64,000 nucleotides of DNA from Verrucomicrobiota bacterium (lineage in GTDB: Bacteria; Verrucomicrobiota; Verrucomicrobiia; Verrucomicrobiales; Verrucomicrobiaceae), in contig JANYCZ010000008.1 of NCBI GenBank assembly GCA_025360015.1, forward strand, positions 62,001 to 126,000, read 5' to 3'. The translations under genes and the position numbers were made by a program. The number at the start of each line of letters is the position of its first letter. Within the stretch, counting starts at the first letter, position 1. The notes under the pieces were generated by a model. The model worked only from the letters and a program-made list of their open reading frames with translations. It was not told the origin of the DNA and did not search any database. This document shows positions 40,269-48,039 of this stretch, one piece after another.

Positions 40269-40304
40269 GTATTTTTAGTGAATAAATCCAGCTTAACCAT
40301 ACCA

Positions 40305-40310
40305 ATTATA
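40305..40310 (-). promoter_or_regulatory. Possible -10 element for the giant gene
   Basis: The 188-base divergent region between the giant gene and argG is strikingly AT-rich on the giant-gene side. On the minus strand a TATAAT lies 37 bases before the ATG. The hexamer 17 bases upstream of it (AAATCC) is not a good -35, so this is tentative. Confidence 0.25.
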
Positions 40311-40400
40311 ATTTCAATAGAAAGAGCGGATTTATTTAACTTTTCCTAACCACCCCTTTTCACTCCCCCCAATTTCACGAAAAAAGGCTCACTCCAGGGC

Positions 40401-40428
40401 TCGACACACCAGCGATTTCCCTTATTCT
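40401..40428 (+). promoter_or_regulatory. argG: Possible sigma70-type promoter for argG
   Basis: TCGACA (40401-40406) and TATTCT (40423-40428) with a 16-base spacer match the -35 and -10 consensus at five and four of six positions. They would give a leader of about 20 bases before the ATG at 40457. No arginine-operator-like palindrome is evident. Confidence 0.35.
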
Positions 40429-40456
40429 CGCCACCCCCCTCAAAAAAGTGGCACAC

Positions 40457-41689
40457 ATGAGCAAAAAAATCGTTCTCGCATACTCCGGCGGCCTAGACAC
40501 CTCCGTCCTTCTCTCCTGGATCAAGGAAACCTACGACGCTGAAGTCATCGCTTTCTGCGCCAACGTCGGCCAGGACGATGAACTGAAAGGTCTCAACGCC
40601 AAGGCCAAGAAAACCGGTGCCTCGAAGATCTACATCGACGATCTGCAGGAGGAGTTTGCCACGGACTTCATCTTCCCGATGATCCAGGCCGGAGCCATCT
40701 ACGAAGGCGAGTACTTCCTGGGCACCAGCATCGCCCGCCCCCTCATCGCCAAGCGCATGGTCGAGATCGCCAAGGCTGAAAAGGCCGGGTTCATCGCCCA
40801 CGGTGCCACGGGCAAGGGCAATGACCAGGTGCGCTTTGAGCTGACGGCGGCCGCCCTGGCGCCGGAGATCGAAACCATCGCCCCATGGCGTGACGAGCGC
40901 TTCCGCGCCGAGTTTCCCGGCCGTGCCGAGATGATCGCCTACTGTGAAAAGAAAGGCATCCCGGTGCAGGCCAGCGCGAAGAAGCCGTTCTCGATGGATC
41001 GCAACCTCCTGCACATCAGCTACGAGGCAGGCATCCTGGAAGACCCGTGGTTTGACGCGAGCGATCCGAAGCACAAGGGCTACTTCAACACGCTCTCCGT
41101 CTTCCCGGAAGACGCGCCGGACAAGGCTGAGACGGTGATCCTCGAATTTGAAAAGGGCAACTGCATCGCCGTGAACGGCAAGCTGCTCTCGCCGCTGGGC
41201 GTGATGAAGCTGCTGAACAAGCTGGGCGGCAAGCACGGCGTGGGCCGCGTGGACATGGTGGAAAACCGCTTCGTGGGCATGAAGAGCCGCGGCGTGTATG
41301 AAACCCCCGGCGGCAGCATCCTGCACTTCGCGCATCGCCAGATCGAAAGCCTGACGATGGACCGCGAAGTGATGCACCTGCGCGACAGCCTGATACCGAA
41401 ATACGCCACACTGGTTTATAACGGCTTCTGGTATGCGCCGGAACGCCTCGCCCTCCAGGCCCTCGTCACCGAGAGCCAGAAGAAGGTGAGCGGCACGGTG
41501 CGGGTGAAGCTGTACAAAGGCAACATCATCCCTGCGGGCCGCAAGAGCGTGTTCAGCTTGTACAACCCGCAGATCGCGACGATGGAAGCGGATCCGACGA
41601 AGGCGTACAACCAGGATGACGCGACCGGGTTTATCCGGTTGAATGGGCTGAGGCTGAGGACCGGGGCGATCCGGGATCGGAAGAAGTAA
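40457..41689 (+). CDS. argG: Argininosuccinate synthase
   Basis: Joins citrulline and aspartate with ATP to give argininosuccinate, the penultimate step of arginine synthesis, in the cytoplasm. The ATP-binding P-loop SGGLDTS lies at residues 10-16. The family motifs [15 protein letters not shown] and [18 protein letters not shown] are intact. The length (410 residues) and colinearity fit the family throughout. An upstream GTG at 40448 would add three residues; the ATG fits the usual [12 protein letters not shown] start. No clear ribosome-binding site precedes it. No other arg gene is in the window. It is divergent from the giant gene and closed by the hairpin at 41732. Confidence 0.97.
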   Translation: MSKKIVLAYSGGLDTSVLLSWIKETYDAEVIAFCANVGQDDELKGLNAKAKKTGASKIYIDDLQEEFATDFIFPMIQAGAIYEGEYFLGTSIARPLIAKRMVEIAKAEKAGFIAHGATGKGNDQVRFELTAAALAPEIETIAPWRDERFRAEFPGRAEMIAYCEKKGIPVQASAKKPFSMDRNLLHISYEAGILEDPWFDASDPKHKGYFNTLSVFPEDAPDKAETVILEFEKGNCIAVNGKLLSPLGVMKLLNKLGGKHGVGRVDMVENRFVGMKSRGVYETPGGSILHFAHRQIESLTMDREVMHLRDSLIPKYATLVYNGFWYAPERLALQALVTESQKKVSGTVRVKLYKGNIIPAGRKSVFSLYNPQIATMEADPTKAYNQDDATGFIRLNGLRLRTGAIRDRKK

Positions 41690-41731
41690 GAGGGCCGGAT
41701 TTCCGGGTTACGATTCTACGCATTTATCAGC

Positions 41732-41767
41732 ACGCCGAAGAGAGAACTCTTCGGCGTTGTTGTTTTT
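41732..41767 (+). terminator. Rho-independent terminator of argG
   Basis: A perfect 11-bp stem (ACGCCGAAGAG pairing with CTCTTCGGCGT) around the tetraloop AGAA is followed by a T-rich tail (TGTTGTTTTT). It lies 42 bases after the argG stop. Confidence 0.88.
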
Positions 41768-41826
41768 GGGGACATTTAGTCATTGATTCAATCTTTTCAT
41801 TGTTTAGCTTTGATCAGCACATCACC

Positions 41827-42300
41827 ATGAGCACGAAGACAACCGGGCCAGAGTATCTCACGCAGTGTGCCTGCTTCCATTGTCGGAAGTCCTTCAAGCG
41901 AGATGTCTCCGATTTTCTCTTTATTCCGAAGTGCCCGGATTGCGGAGCTTTGACACATGTCATGGGCCGCTATTTTCGCGCTCCATCATCTCGATCTTTA
42001 GACCAATGGCGAAAGGTGGAGATGCTGTTCAACGCAGGAGTCAGGTTCAGCGGAACTCAATCTTGCGCCTTGGGGCGATTTCCCAATACCGTTCGCGAAG
42101 CAAAAGAGTTTATCGCACGCAATGCCCTTCAGCTGGCTACGAACGCCCAGCGCAGCAGCCGTTACATTTCGGAGGCGATTGCTGAAAAAAAACAAGCTGA
42201 GGCGAAGGAGAGAGAAAGACGAGCCAAGCACAAAGCGCGCAAAATCGCCCGACTTGCGGCTGAGACTCCCGCGTCAAAGCAATCACAGGTGCGGCAATAA
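41827..42300 (+). CDS. Small zinc-ribbon protein of unknown function
   Basis: With the ATG at 41827 the protein has 157 residues; a TTG at 41800 could add nine. The N-terminus holds a zinc ribbon with paired cysteines Cys16/Cys19 (CFHC) and Cys36/Cys39 (CPDC), around a basic loop (RKSFKRD). The rest is helical and ends in a strongly basic coiled-coil-like tail (EKKQAEAKERERRAKHKARKIARLA). Nucleic-acid binding is plausible from the zinc ribbon plus basic tail, but I recognise no named family. Base composition is visibly less GC-rich than argG, and the gene abuts a tRNA remnant 20 bases downstream, so acquisition by transfer is a reasonable inference. Confidence 0.7.
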   Translation: MSTKTTGPEYLTQCACFHCRKSFKRDVSDFLFIPKCPDCGALTHVMGRYFRAPSSRSLDQWRKVEMLFNAGVRFSGTQSCALGRFPNTVREAKEFIARNALQLATNAQRSSRYISEAIAEKKQAEAKERERRAKHKARKIARLAAETPASKQSQVRQ

Positions 42301-42319
42301 CTATCGATACATCCAAGAG

Positions 42320-42366
42320 TGGAACAAAGGGGATTCGAACCCCTGACTTTCTCATTGCGAACGAGG
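42320..42366 (-). pseudogene. tRNA 3'-half remnant (possible attachment-site scar)
   Basis: Read on the minus strand, 42344-42328 is a perfect T arm (AGGGG, loop TTCGAAT, CCCCT). Next come a 7-base acceptor 3' strand (TTGTTCC) and an A in the discriminator position at 42320. Preceding the T arm are a normal variable loop (AAGTC) and an anticodon-like arm with loop TTCGCAA and four pairs. No 5' acceptor strand (GGAACAA) exists upstream. A D-arm-like hairpin can be drawn in the last codons of the DUF3037 gene, but 16 extra bases separate it from the anticodon arm. The gene is therefore broken. Such 3' halves are what tRNA-targeting integrases leave at element ends; no intact partner tRNA or integrase is in the window. 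Confidence 0.6.
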
Positions 42367-42381
42367 CGCCCTGTCACAGTG

Positions 42382-42810
42382 TTATGCCGCTACCAACTGC
42401 GGCTCTCTTTGCGGACGTGGCTCCATACGGACATAGCGCCTGAAGAGCTCATCTGCGACGTTCTCCGCATTGGCCGTGAGGATGGTTCTCGCTTCGCCGA
42501 AGCGGAGAGTAGATTCCCTCGGGCGCACCGCCTCCTGAAAGGCGAACTGACAGGTCTTCGGATCGCGAATCATGGCTTTCACACGCATCATTTCCTGGCG
42601 CATGGCAGCAGCTGCCGCTGCAAACGCTTGTTCGTTCTGATCGGGAAAAAGCGCCTTCATACGATCCGTCATTTTTTCCTCCATCATGAAGTCAAACAGG
42701 CAGGGCTGCATGCAGTTCACTACCACCCCCACGTTCACAAACTCGCCTGTCTCCGGATAGGGCAGAAAGCGGAGCACAGCGTAGTTGCAGGCGGCTTGGG
42801 GTTGATTCAT
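42382..42810 (-). CDS. DUF3037 family protein, orphan
   Basis: 142 residues starting MNQPQAACNYAVLRFLPYPETGEFVNVGVVV, the N-terminal signature of DUF3037, with the rest helical. The start at 42810 is chosen because GGAG sits six bases upstream on the minus strand; a TTG at 42822 is the only longer option. DUF3037 genes are usually found next to a HipA-like kinase gene. None is present on either side, so this is half of a two-gene module or a stray copy. Its last codons run up to the tRNA remnant. The biochemical function of DUF3037 is unknown to me. Confidence 0.78.
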   Translation of the reverse strand: MNQPQAACNYAVLRFLPYPETGEFVNVGVVVNCMQPCLFDFMMEEKMTDRMKALFPDQNEQAFAAAAAAMRQEMMRVKAMIRDPKTCQFAFQEAVRPRESTLRFGEARTILTANAENVADELFRRYVRMEPRPQREPQLVAA

Positions 42811-42822
42811 GGCAGTCTCCAA

Positions 42823-43379
42823 AAGGTGTCCGGCCTCGTGAAAGGCAGACTCAAGACAGAAGATACTCGGTTCATGTCCAGTTGCACGGGAATGAAAAAT
42901 GCCTGTCGTTAAGGGCGATCATCGGGAGAGTGGGATGAGAGCAGCGCTGTGTGAGCACGGAGCAAATGCGCGACGAAGCTCATTGCAGACGCCGCTAGTA
43001 GGCATGGGATGTGGCGGGGATGCTGGATTTGCTTCCCGGTGGGAATGCATGACAACCCAGGGGCACCTCGCTGAGGCTCGGCGGCCCTGGGCTGCAGGAC
43101 GCAGCTCCGTTGGAGCTGGAGTATGGCGCAGCGAGGTGGCGAAAGATGACAGCAGCCCATCCAGGGGGGCCTGGACGGTGGGCACGACGCGGCGGAAGAT
43201 GCAGAACGAATGAGCCGTGTCTTAACCGAGTGCCACTGATGCCTGGCATAAATGGCGCGTCATTTTCCAACCACCAACGAAGCCTTCCTGTCCGTATGAG
43301 TGTTGGTAGTGACGTTGCCTCTTTCTACTGCCTTGCCCTTCTCCTCAACCCACCCATAACCAACCAAGGAGCCAAACCC
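42823..43379. other. Intergenic region without supportable gene
   Basis: About 560 bases. Open frames exist on both strands but read as Arg/Ala/Pro-rich shadow proteins with no motif, start site or conservation cue. The part at 43222-43248 is one copy of a short dispersed repeat. AAGGAG at 43366-43371 is the ribosome-binding site of the following gene. Confidence 0.6.
43222..43248 (+). repeat. Dispersed short repeat, copy 1
   Basis: Begins TTAACCGAGTGCCACT and ends TGCCTGGCA. It shares the pattern TTAACYGARTGCCAYT..TG.CTGGCA with the copy at 59637. It lies in non-coding DNA. Confidence 0.55.
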
Positions 43380-43748
43380 ATGCGTGTGATGGTATTCGTC
43401 AAAAACAACGACGTGAGCGACAAGGACCTTGTCATGACGCCCGAGACGCGGGAGTCGATGGAGGCGATGGGGCGCTTCAATGATGTGCTGCGGGCGGCGG
43501 GCATCCTGATCGACTGCGATGGGCTCACGCCTTCCTCGCAGGGCAAGCGGGTGGCGTTTGATGGAGACAGCCGGACGGTCATGGATGGGCCGTTCCCTCA
43601 ATCGCGCGAGCTTGTCGCGGGGTACTGGCTGTGGGAGGTGAAGGACATGGACGAGGCGGTGACGTGGGTGAAGCGCTGCCCGAATCCGATGCCGGGGCCG
43701 AGTGAGATCGAGATCCGGCCGATCTATGAGATGGATGGTCTGCGGTGA
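43380..43748 (+). CDS. YCII-related (DGPF-type) domain protein
   Basis: 122 residues starting at the ATG at 43380, with a good AAGGAG ribosome-binding site eight bases upstream; the open frame continues upstream but without family sequence. The pattern MRVMVFVKNN..., GLTPSSQGKRVAFDG, VMDGPFPQSRELVAGYWLWEVKDMDEAVTWVKRCP and EIEIRPIYE is that of the DGPF/YCII family. This is a ferredoxin-like fold, often encoded beside extracytoplasmic-function sigma factors. No sigma factor is adjacent here. The catalytic role of most members is unknown. Confidence 0.88.
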   Translation: MRVMVFVKNNDVSDKDLVMTPETRESMEAMGRFNDVLRAAGILIDCDGLTPSSQGKRVAFDGDSRTVMDGPFPQSRELVAGYWLWEVKDMDEAVTWVKRCPNPMPGPSEIEIRPIYEMDGLR

Positions 43749-44076
43749 GGAGCTGGGATGAATGGCGCGCGGTCAAAGGCGTGAATCGCGAAACCGGGCA
43801 CCGCAGATCCCAAGAGCCCTTGGCGCGGACCACCTGAGGCCGCAGCAGGGCGCTCTCGCTGAAGAATCACTCTCTATGCTGCGGCGGGAAAGCAGCGGCG
43901 TGCGCTGATACAGCGAGGCTGAAGGGACGTGCGGAGGCGTGGGTGCTCGCGGAGTGCTGCGGACTGGAAGTCCGCGCGCCGCAGGGTCTTGGGCCTGCGG
44001 CGATTCATTGCGCGATGCATGCCGCGATGCACTGGGTTAACTGAGGGCCATGAATGGCACTCAGTGTCGGCAGCGT
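43749..44076. other. Intergenic region with palindromic repeat
   Basis: About 330 bases between convergent genes (YCII and SET). No supportable gene. It contains the dispersed-repeat copy at 44037-44063. No T-tailed terminator hairpin was found. Confidence 0.5.
44037..44063 (+). repeat. Dispersed short repeat, copy 2 (palindromic)
   Basis: TTAACTGAGGGCCATGAATGGCACTCA. Its first half matches the copies at 43222 and 59637. Uniquely among the three, it forms a near-perfect hairpin: CTGAGGGCCAT and ATGGCACTCAG pair with one mismatch around a GA loop. Confidence 0.5.
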
Positions 44077-44715
44077 TTAGGCGCGCTGTTTTTTCTTTTT
44101 GGCCTGGGGCTTCTTGGCCTCGGTTTTCTTGGCCTGCGTCTTTTTTGCGGCGGGCTTCTTGGTCACTGGCGTGGTGTCGGCGGTGGGGAGGGTGAGCTTG
44201 CGCTTGCCGCTTTTGACGTCGCGCTCGAGTTTCTCCATCTTTTTGAGGAGCTTGGGCCACTGCTTTTCTTCGACGATGGAACCGACGCAGCGCTCGGAGC
44301 CGCAGCGGCAGGGGTGTTCTTCCCAGGTGTCCACGTCAAAGCCGTAGTTGTAGGTGAGCTCTTCGCCGGTCTTGATCTCGCGCAGGGAGTAGATCCAGAT
44401 GCGGCCGCGCATGATGTAGGCTTCGCAGTTGGGGGCGCAGGAGTGATTGATGTAGCGGGCGGGGTTTTTGCCCTTGGCGCCGTCAAGGTCGTAGCGCTGA
44501 TTGAGGGTGAAGACGTAGACGGCGGCACCGCCGGTCTTCTTGGATTTTTCGACGAGGGCCTCTCCGCGCCGTGTGGACTCCGCCTTGGTGATTTTTTCAC
44601 CGATGTATTCGATGATCGGCAAATCATTGGGGATGTCACAACGGGCAAAAATGCCACGGTTGTGGATGGAGGAGGAGCGGACGGTCCAGTAGCGTTTCGT
44701 GGGGGCTTGGGGCAT
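44077..44715 (-). CDS. SET-domain protein-lysine methyltransferase with histone-H1-like tail
   Basis: 212 residues from the ATG at 44715; a longer 5' extension is open but unconvincing. It has a complete SET core: GIFARCDIPN, then the pseudoknot motifs RYINHSCAPNC (87-97) and GEELTYNYGF (117-126), followed by a post-SET cysteine cluster Cys136-x-Cys138-x4-Cys143 that would bind zinc with a SET cysteine. The last 25-30 residues are a Lys/Ala/Pro tail (KKPAAKKTQAKKTEAKKPQ) like the C-terminal domain of histone H1 and bacterial Hc1/AlgP-type proteins, suggesting DNA binding. SET proteins also occur in Chlamydiae and other PVC bacteria, where histone-like targets are known. Methylation of a DNA-binding protein is the likely role; the substrate here is unknown. 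Divergent from the PpiD-like gene. Confidence 0.9.
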   Translation of the reverse strand: MPQAPTKRYWTVRSSSIHNRGIFARCDIPNDLPIIEYIGEKITKAESTRRGEALVEKSKKTGGAAVYVFTLNQRYDLDGAKGKNPARYINHSCAPNCEAYIMRGRIWIYSLREIKTGEELTYNYGFDVDTWEEHPCRCGSERCVGSIVEEKQWPKLLKKMEKLERDVKSGKRKLTLPTADTTPVTKKPAAKKTQAKKTEAKKPQAKKKKQRA

Positions 44716-44888
44716 GAGGGCAGACGATCGACGGAAAAAAGGGAGCGCATGAAGTGTGCCGGGTGCCTGCAATGTCAAGGGGATGAGGGCGAATGTTTCC
44801 CGCAGGCGGCGGATGACGGCTCCACTTTCCGGTTGCCGCCGGGGTGCGGTGCGGCTTATTGCGCGCCCCTCAACCGCCCCGACCTCCC

Positions 44889-46406
44889 ATGCTCGAATTT
44901 TTCCGCCGCCACCGTGGTGCCTTCCTCATCACACTGACGATCTCCATCATCATCTCCATGTTCTGGTATGGGGTGTCACAGACATTCCGGCAGGAGGAAA
45001 AGAAGACGCTCGTCACGGACACGGCGCTGAGCGTGTATGGCAAGGACTACAGCATCGCTGATGTGCAGCGTGCGCAGCGCTCGCTGCAGTTTGCCCAGTA
45101 TTACCTGCAGTCGTATGAGCTGCCCTCCATGCTGATGATGCTTTCTCCCGAACGCGGCATGAGCGGCGGCGGGATGGACACCTTTGCCAATCTCTTTGTG
45201 GCACGCCATCTGATGGAAAAATTCGGCATCCGCCCGAGCGATGCGGAAGCGCGCGCAGCGATGGAGAAACTCCCGGCGCTGCAAAACAACGGCAAGTTTG
45301 ACGTGACGCGCGGCCAGATGCTGGAGCAAAACGCGGGATCGATGGGTTTTGAGTCGGATGACCTGCTCAACATCATGAAGGACACCATTGGCCTGCAGAA
45401 GCTGCAGGACCTTGTTTCCAAGAGCTACGTGGCCTCGCCGCTGGCTGCTGAGAAGCAGTATGCGAGCAGCTACCAGACCTTTAAGGGTTCCAAGATCGTG
45501 TTTGAGACTGAGGCTTTCAAGAAGACCGCGACGGTGACCGATGACGAGATCAAGAAGTACTACGAGGAGAACAAGGAGCAGTACAAGACTTTTGAGAAGC
45601 GCGCGGTGAGCTACGTGTTCTTTGCGCATCCCAAGGACCTGGACAAGAAGCCGCTGGAAGAACGCCAGAAGGCGCAGAACGATGTGGTGAACCGCGTGAA
45701 CGCCTTCAATGACCTCACGGGCAAGGGGCACAAGACCTTTGCCGAGGCGGCAGCAGCGACGAAGGAAAAGGTGGAAACGGTGCCTGCCTTTGCCCAGGGC
45801 GAGCCCCCCGCTGCGCTCAAGGCTGAAAACAATGTGCTCGATCTCATCTTCTCAGGCGCCAAGGATTCGAAAACACCTGAGGCGATCGAAGGGACGAACG
45901 GCTGGTATGTTTTTGACGTGACCAAGATCGAGGAGCCTAAGCAGCAGACGCTGGCGGAAGTGACGGCGAAGATCAAGGACGTGCTGGTGGGACAGAAGGC
46001 TGATGAGGCGCGCAGCAAGGCGGTGAATGAGGCACGGCTGGCTTTGAGCGAAGGCCTGAAGGCGGGCAAGAAGATCGAAGATCTGGCGAAGGACAACAAG
46101 CTCACGCTTGAGGCGCTGCCGGACATCGACGCCGCGAATCCGCCGCAGGAAGTGCCGAATGGTTTCCTCATCGCGCAGGAAGCGGTCAAGACCGCTGTGG
46201 GCGGCATCTCGCGTGCGGTGGATTTCGACAAGGGCACGCTGCTCATCTACGTGAGCGCCAAGGAACTGCGCAAGCGCCCGGATGCGGCGGATGTGCGCAA
46301 GAACCAGGTGGAGTCCCTTTCCCGTCAGGAGCGCATGAGCCTCTTCCAGGCGTGGTTTAAGAAGCAGCACGAGGACGCTAAAATCGTCGTCACCAAGCTG
46401 GGCTGA
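44889..46406 (+). CDS. PpiD/SurA-like membrane-anchored periplasmic chaperone
   Basis: 505 residues from the ATG at 44889 (MLEFFRRHRG). One N-terminal membrane anchor (about 11-28, FLITLTISIIISMFWYG) is followed by a SurA_N-like helical domain (DTFANLFVARHLMEKFGI..., about 40-210). A region at about 240-370 aligns in order with a parvulin domain but lacks the usual rotamase motif residues, as in the inactive parvulin domain of PpiD. A helical return of the SurA/PpiD fold completes it. It would sit in the inner membrane facing the periplasm and help outer-membrane or secreted proteins fold, which fits a genome with giant secreted proteins. A TPR gene follows 30 bases downstream, probably co-transcribed. 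Confidence 0.82.
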   Translation: MLEFFRRHRGAFLITLTISIIISMFWYGVSQTFRQEEKKTLVTDTALSVYGKDYSIADVQRAQRSLQFAQYYLQSYELPSMLMMLSPERGMSGGGMDTFANLFVARHLMEKFGIRPSDAEARAAMEKLPALQNNGKFDVTRGQMLEQNAGSMGFESDDLLNIMKDTIGLQKLQDLVSKSYVASPLAAEKQYASSYQTFKGSKIVFETEAFKKTATVTDDEIKKYYEENKEQYKTFEKRAVSYVFFAHPKDLDKKPLEERQKAQNDVVNRVNAFNDLTGKGHKTFAEAAAATKEKVETVPAFAQGEPPAALKAENNVLDLIFSGAKDSKTPEAIEGTNGWYVFDVTKIEEPKQQTLAEVTAKIKDVLVGQKADEARSKAVNEARLALSEGLKAGKKIEDLAKDNKLTLEALPDIDAANPPQEVPNGFLIAQEAVKTAVGGISRAVDFDKGTLLIYVSAKELRKRPDAADVRKNQVESLSRQERMSLFQAWFKKQHEDAKIVVTKLG

Positions 46407-46436
46407 TCCCCTGCCCTTCCCGAACCTTCGACACGC

Positions 46437-46778
46437 ATGAGCGACACGCCATCCCCCGTCGAAGATCTTTATGATGACGCCAGCGGTCACGTGGCCCTGG
46501 GCGAGCTGCCGGAGGCCATCGCGATCTACCGGCGCTGCGTGGCGCTGCAGCCGGACCACTTTGAAAGCTGGCACGCGCTGGGCATGGCGCTGCTGCGCAA
46601 TGGCGAGGTGAAGGAGGCCATCGGGGCGGGGCTGATGGCGACGACGCTGCAGCCCAATGACCTGCTGGCGTGGACGGCGCTCTCGCAGATGTATGTGACC
46701 AACAAGCAGATCGCGGAGGCGGAGGACGCCAAGGGCAAGGCGCGGATTCTTTCGCTGGGTGGCAAGGTGGTGAAGTAG
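46437..46778 (+). CDS. Small TPR-repeat protein
   Basis: 113 residues. It consists almost wholly of about three tetratricopeptide repeats, including GHVALGELPEAIAIYRRCVALQPDHFESWHALGMALLRNGEVKEAI and LQPNDLLAWTALSQMYVTNKQIAEAEDA. There is no signal peptide, so it is cytosolic. Tetratricopeptide repeats mediate protein-protein contacts; no partner can be named. It begins 30 bases after the PpiD-like gene, suggesting a two-gene operon. Confidence 0.85.
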   Translation: MSDTPSPVEDLYDDASGHVALGELPEAIAIYRRCVALQPDHFESWHALGMALLRNGEVKEAIGAGLMATTLQPNDLLAWTALSQMYVTNKQIAEAEDAKGKARILSLGGKVVK

Positions 46779-46846
46779 CTTCGGCAAGCTGGCGGTAGCC
46801 GCGCTTTCCACTCGCGCAGGGCGTGCACGCATGCTAAACCGCGCGC

Positions 46847-47617
46847 ATGTCCTCCCCACTTTTTAATCTCTCTGGCAAAGCAGCACTCGTCACTGGAGGC
46901 AGCAAAGGTCTTGGCAAGGCGATGGCGCGTGGCTTCGCTGAGGCGGGCGCGGATGTGTTTATCTCCAGCCGCAATGCGGAGGAACTGGCTGCGGCTGCTG
47001 CGGAGATCGGTGCGGGATTGAACGTCAGGGTCGAGTGGATGGTGGCCGATATGGCGGACCGCCCGGCGGTCAAGGCGCTGGCGGTGGAAGCTGAGAAGCG
47101 GCTGGGCAAGATCGACATTCTCGTGAACAACGCGGGCATCAACAACCCGCAGGCCATTGATGAAATCACCGACGAGGTGTGGGATCGCAATGTGGAGGTG
47201 GATCTCACGGCGGTGATGTCGCTGACGCGCGCCGTGGTGCCGGGGATGAAGGCGCGCAAGTGGGGCCGCATCATCCACATCTCCAGCGTGCTCGGCGTGG
47301 GTGGGCGTTTGAAGCGCAATGTCTATTGCGCCTGCAAGGCGGCGCTCATCGGCCTGGCGCGGGCGAGTGCGCTGGATCTCGGGCCGTATGGCATCACGGT
47401 GAACTGCCTGTGCCCCGGCCCCTTCCTCACGGACATGCCAGGGAAGCTGCTCAATGACGAGGAGAAGCAGTACTTCGCCGACCGCACGGCGGTGAAGCGC
47501 TGGGCGGCACCGCGTGAGCTGGCGGGTCCGGCGCTGATGCTGGCGAGTGAAGCGGGGAGCTATATCACGGGTCAGGGCATTGTGGTGGATGGTGGGGCGG
47601 CGGTGAACGTGCTGTAG
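46847..47617 (+). CDS. Short-chain dehydrogenase/reductase (SDR), gluconate-5-dehydrogenase/FabG-like
   Basis: 256 residues, the classical SDR length. It has the cofactor loop TGGSKGLG (16-23), NNAG (94-97), and the catalytic Ser147 (HISSVLG), Tyr160 and Lys164 (YCACK). The C-terminal motif is AGPALMLASEAGSYITGQGIVVDGG. An NAD(P)-dependent oxidoreductase acting on a hydroxyl/keto group is certain from the motifs; the substrate is not. Overall wording is closest to gluconate 5-dehydrogenase or FabG-type members. The start at 46847 gives the standard N-terminus (FNLSGKAALVTGG). No pathway partner is adjacent. Confidence 0.92.
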   Translation: MSSPLFNLSGKAALVTGGSKGLGKAMARGFAEAGADVFISSRNAEELAAAAAEIGAGLNVRVEWMVADMADRPAVKALAVEAEKRLGKIDILVNNAGINNPQAIDEITDEVWDRNVEVDLTAVMSLTRAVVPGMKARKWGRIIHISSVLGVGGRLKRNVYCACKAALIGLARASALDLGPYGITVNCLCPGPFLTDMPGKLLNDEEKQYFADRTAVKRWAAPRELAGPALMLASEAGSYITGQGIVVDGGAAVNVL

Positions 47618-48039
47618 GCGGCTTCCCGCAAATCTTCCTCTCTGAAGGCGATGGCACAGTCAAACTTCGTCACGTTCTTGATCTGCTCATGCGCTATTTG
47701 GTTTTAAGCTGAGATTTTCGGTTGTCGCCAGGAGCCGAATAGGATACAACCTCGCCGTTACTCATTTTTTTGCCTATCGAATAATCACGATTCACTGACA
47801 TAACCAATTTGCGTGCTGCCATCACTGGCAGCGGGGCTCCATCGAAACCGCTAATTTTCATCTGCCCAACGCTCGACCAATCCATGGGAACGCGCCCGAC
47901 CGGGGCGCGGTCTGACCGTGCTTGTTCGAGCGGGCTCTTAGCGGTGCCTAGATGGAGAGTGCGACAGGCCGTCGCCCTCTTTTATGTTCTCGCTGGAGTA
48001 TTTGAGGCACGAGAGTTGGAGCTTCGGAATCCAATTCTC
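47618..48039. other. Intergenic region before the Rhs operon
   Basis: About 420 bases, AT-richer in its first half. A minus-strand frame of 63 codons at 47885-47694 has no recognisable motif or start context. A minus-strand stretch at about 47690-47620 gives a gene-like peptide (HEQIKNVTKFDCAIAF) without a start, so decayed coding DNA is possible. A GC hairpin (GCGCCC/GGGCGC) lies near 47892. The Rhs operon promoter should be here, but I could not identify it. Confidence 0.4.

Noticed and set aside
31480..37856. CRISPR-like array
   Set aside because: The regular period of about 266 bp is in coding frame and reflects protein repeats; there are no short identical repeats with unique spacers.
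42366..42410. D arm of a complete tRNA overlapping the DUF3037 end
   Set aside because: A canonical-looking D hairpin can be drawn, but the acceptor strands do not pair and 16 extra bases separate it from the anticodon arm; these bases also code for the protein's last residues.
42899..43213. Open frames of about 80-105 codons on both strands between DUF3037 and the YCII gene
   Set aside because: No motif, no ribosome-binding site, mutually overlapping on both strands, and composition unlike real genes.
47694..47885. 63-codon minus-strand frame before the Rhs operon
   Set aside because: No recognisable family and no start signal; mentioned only as a possible relic.
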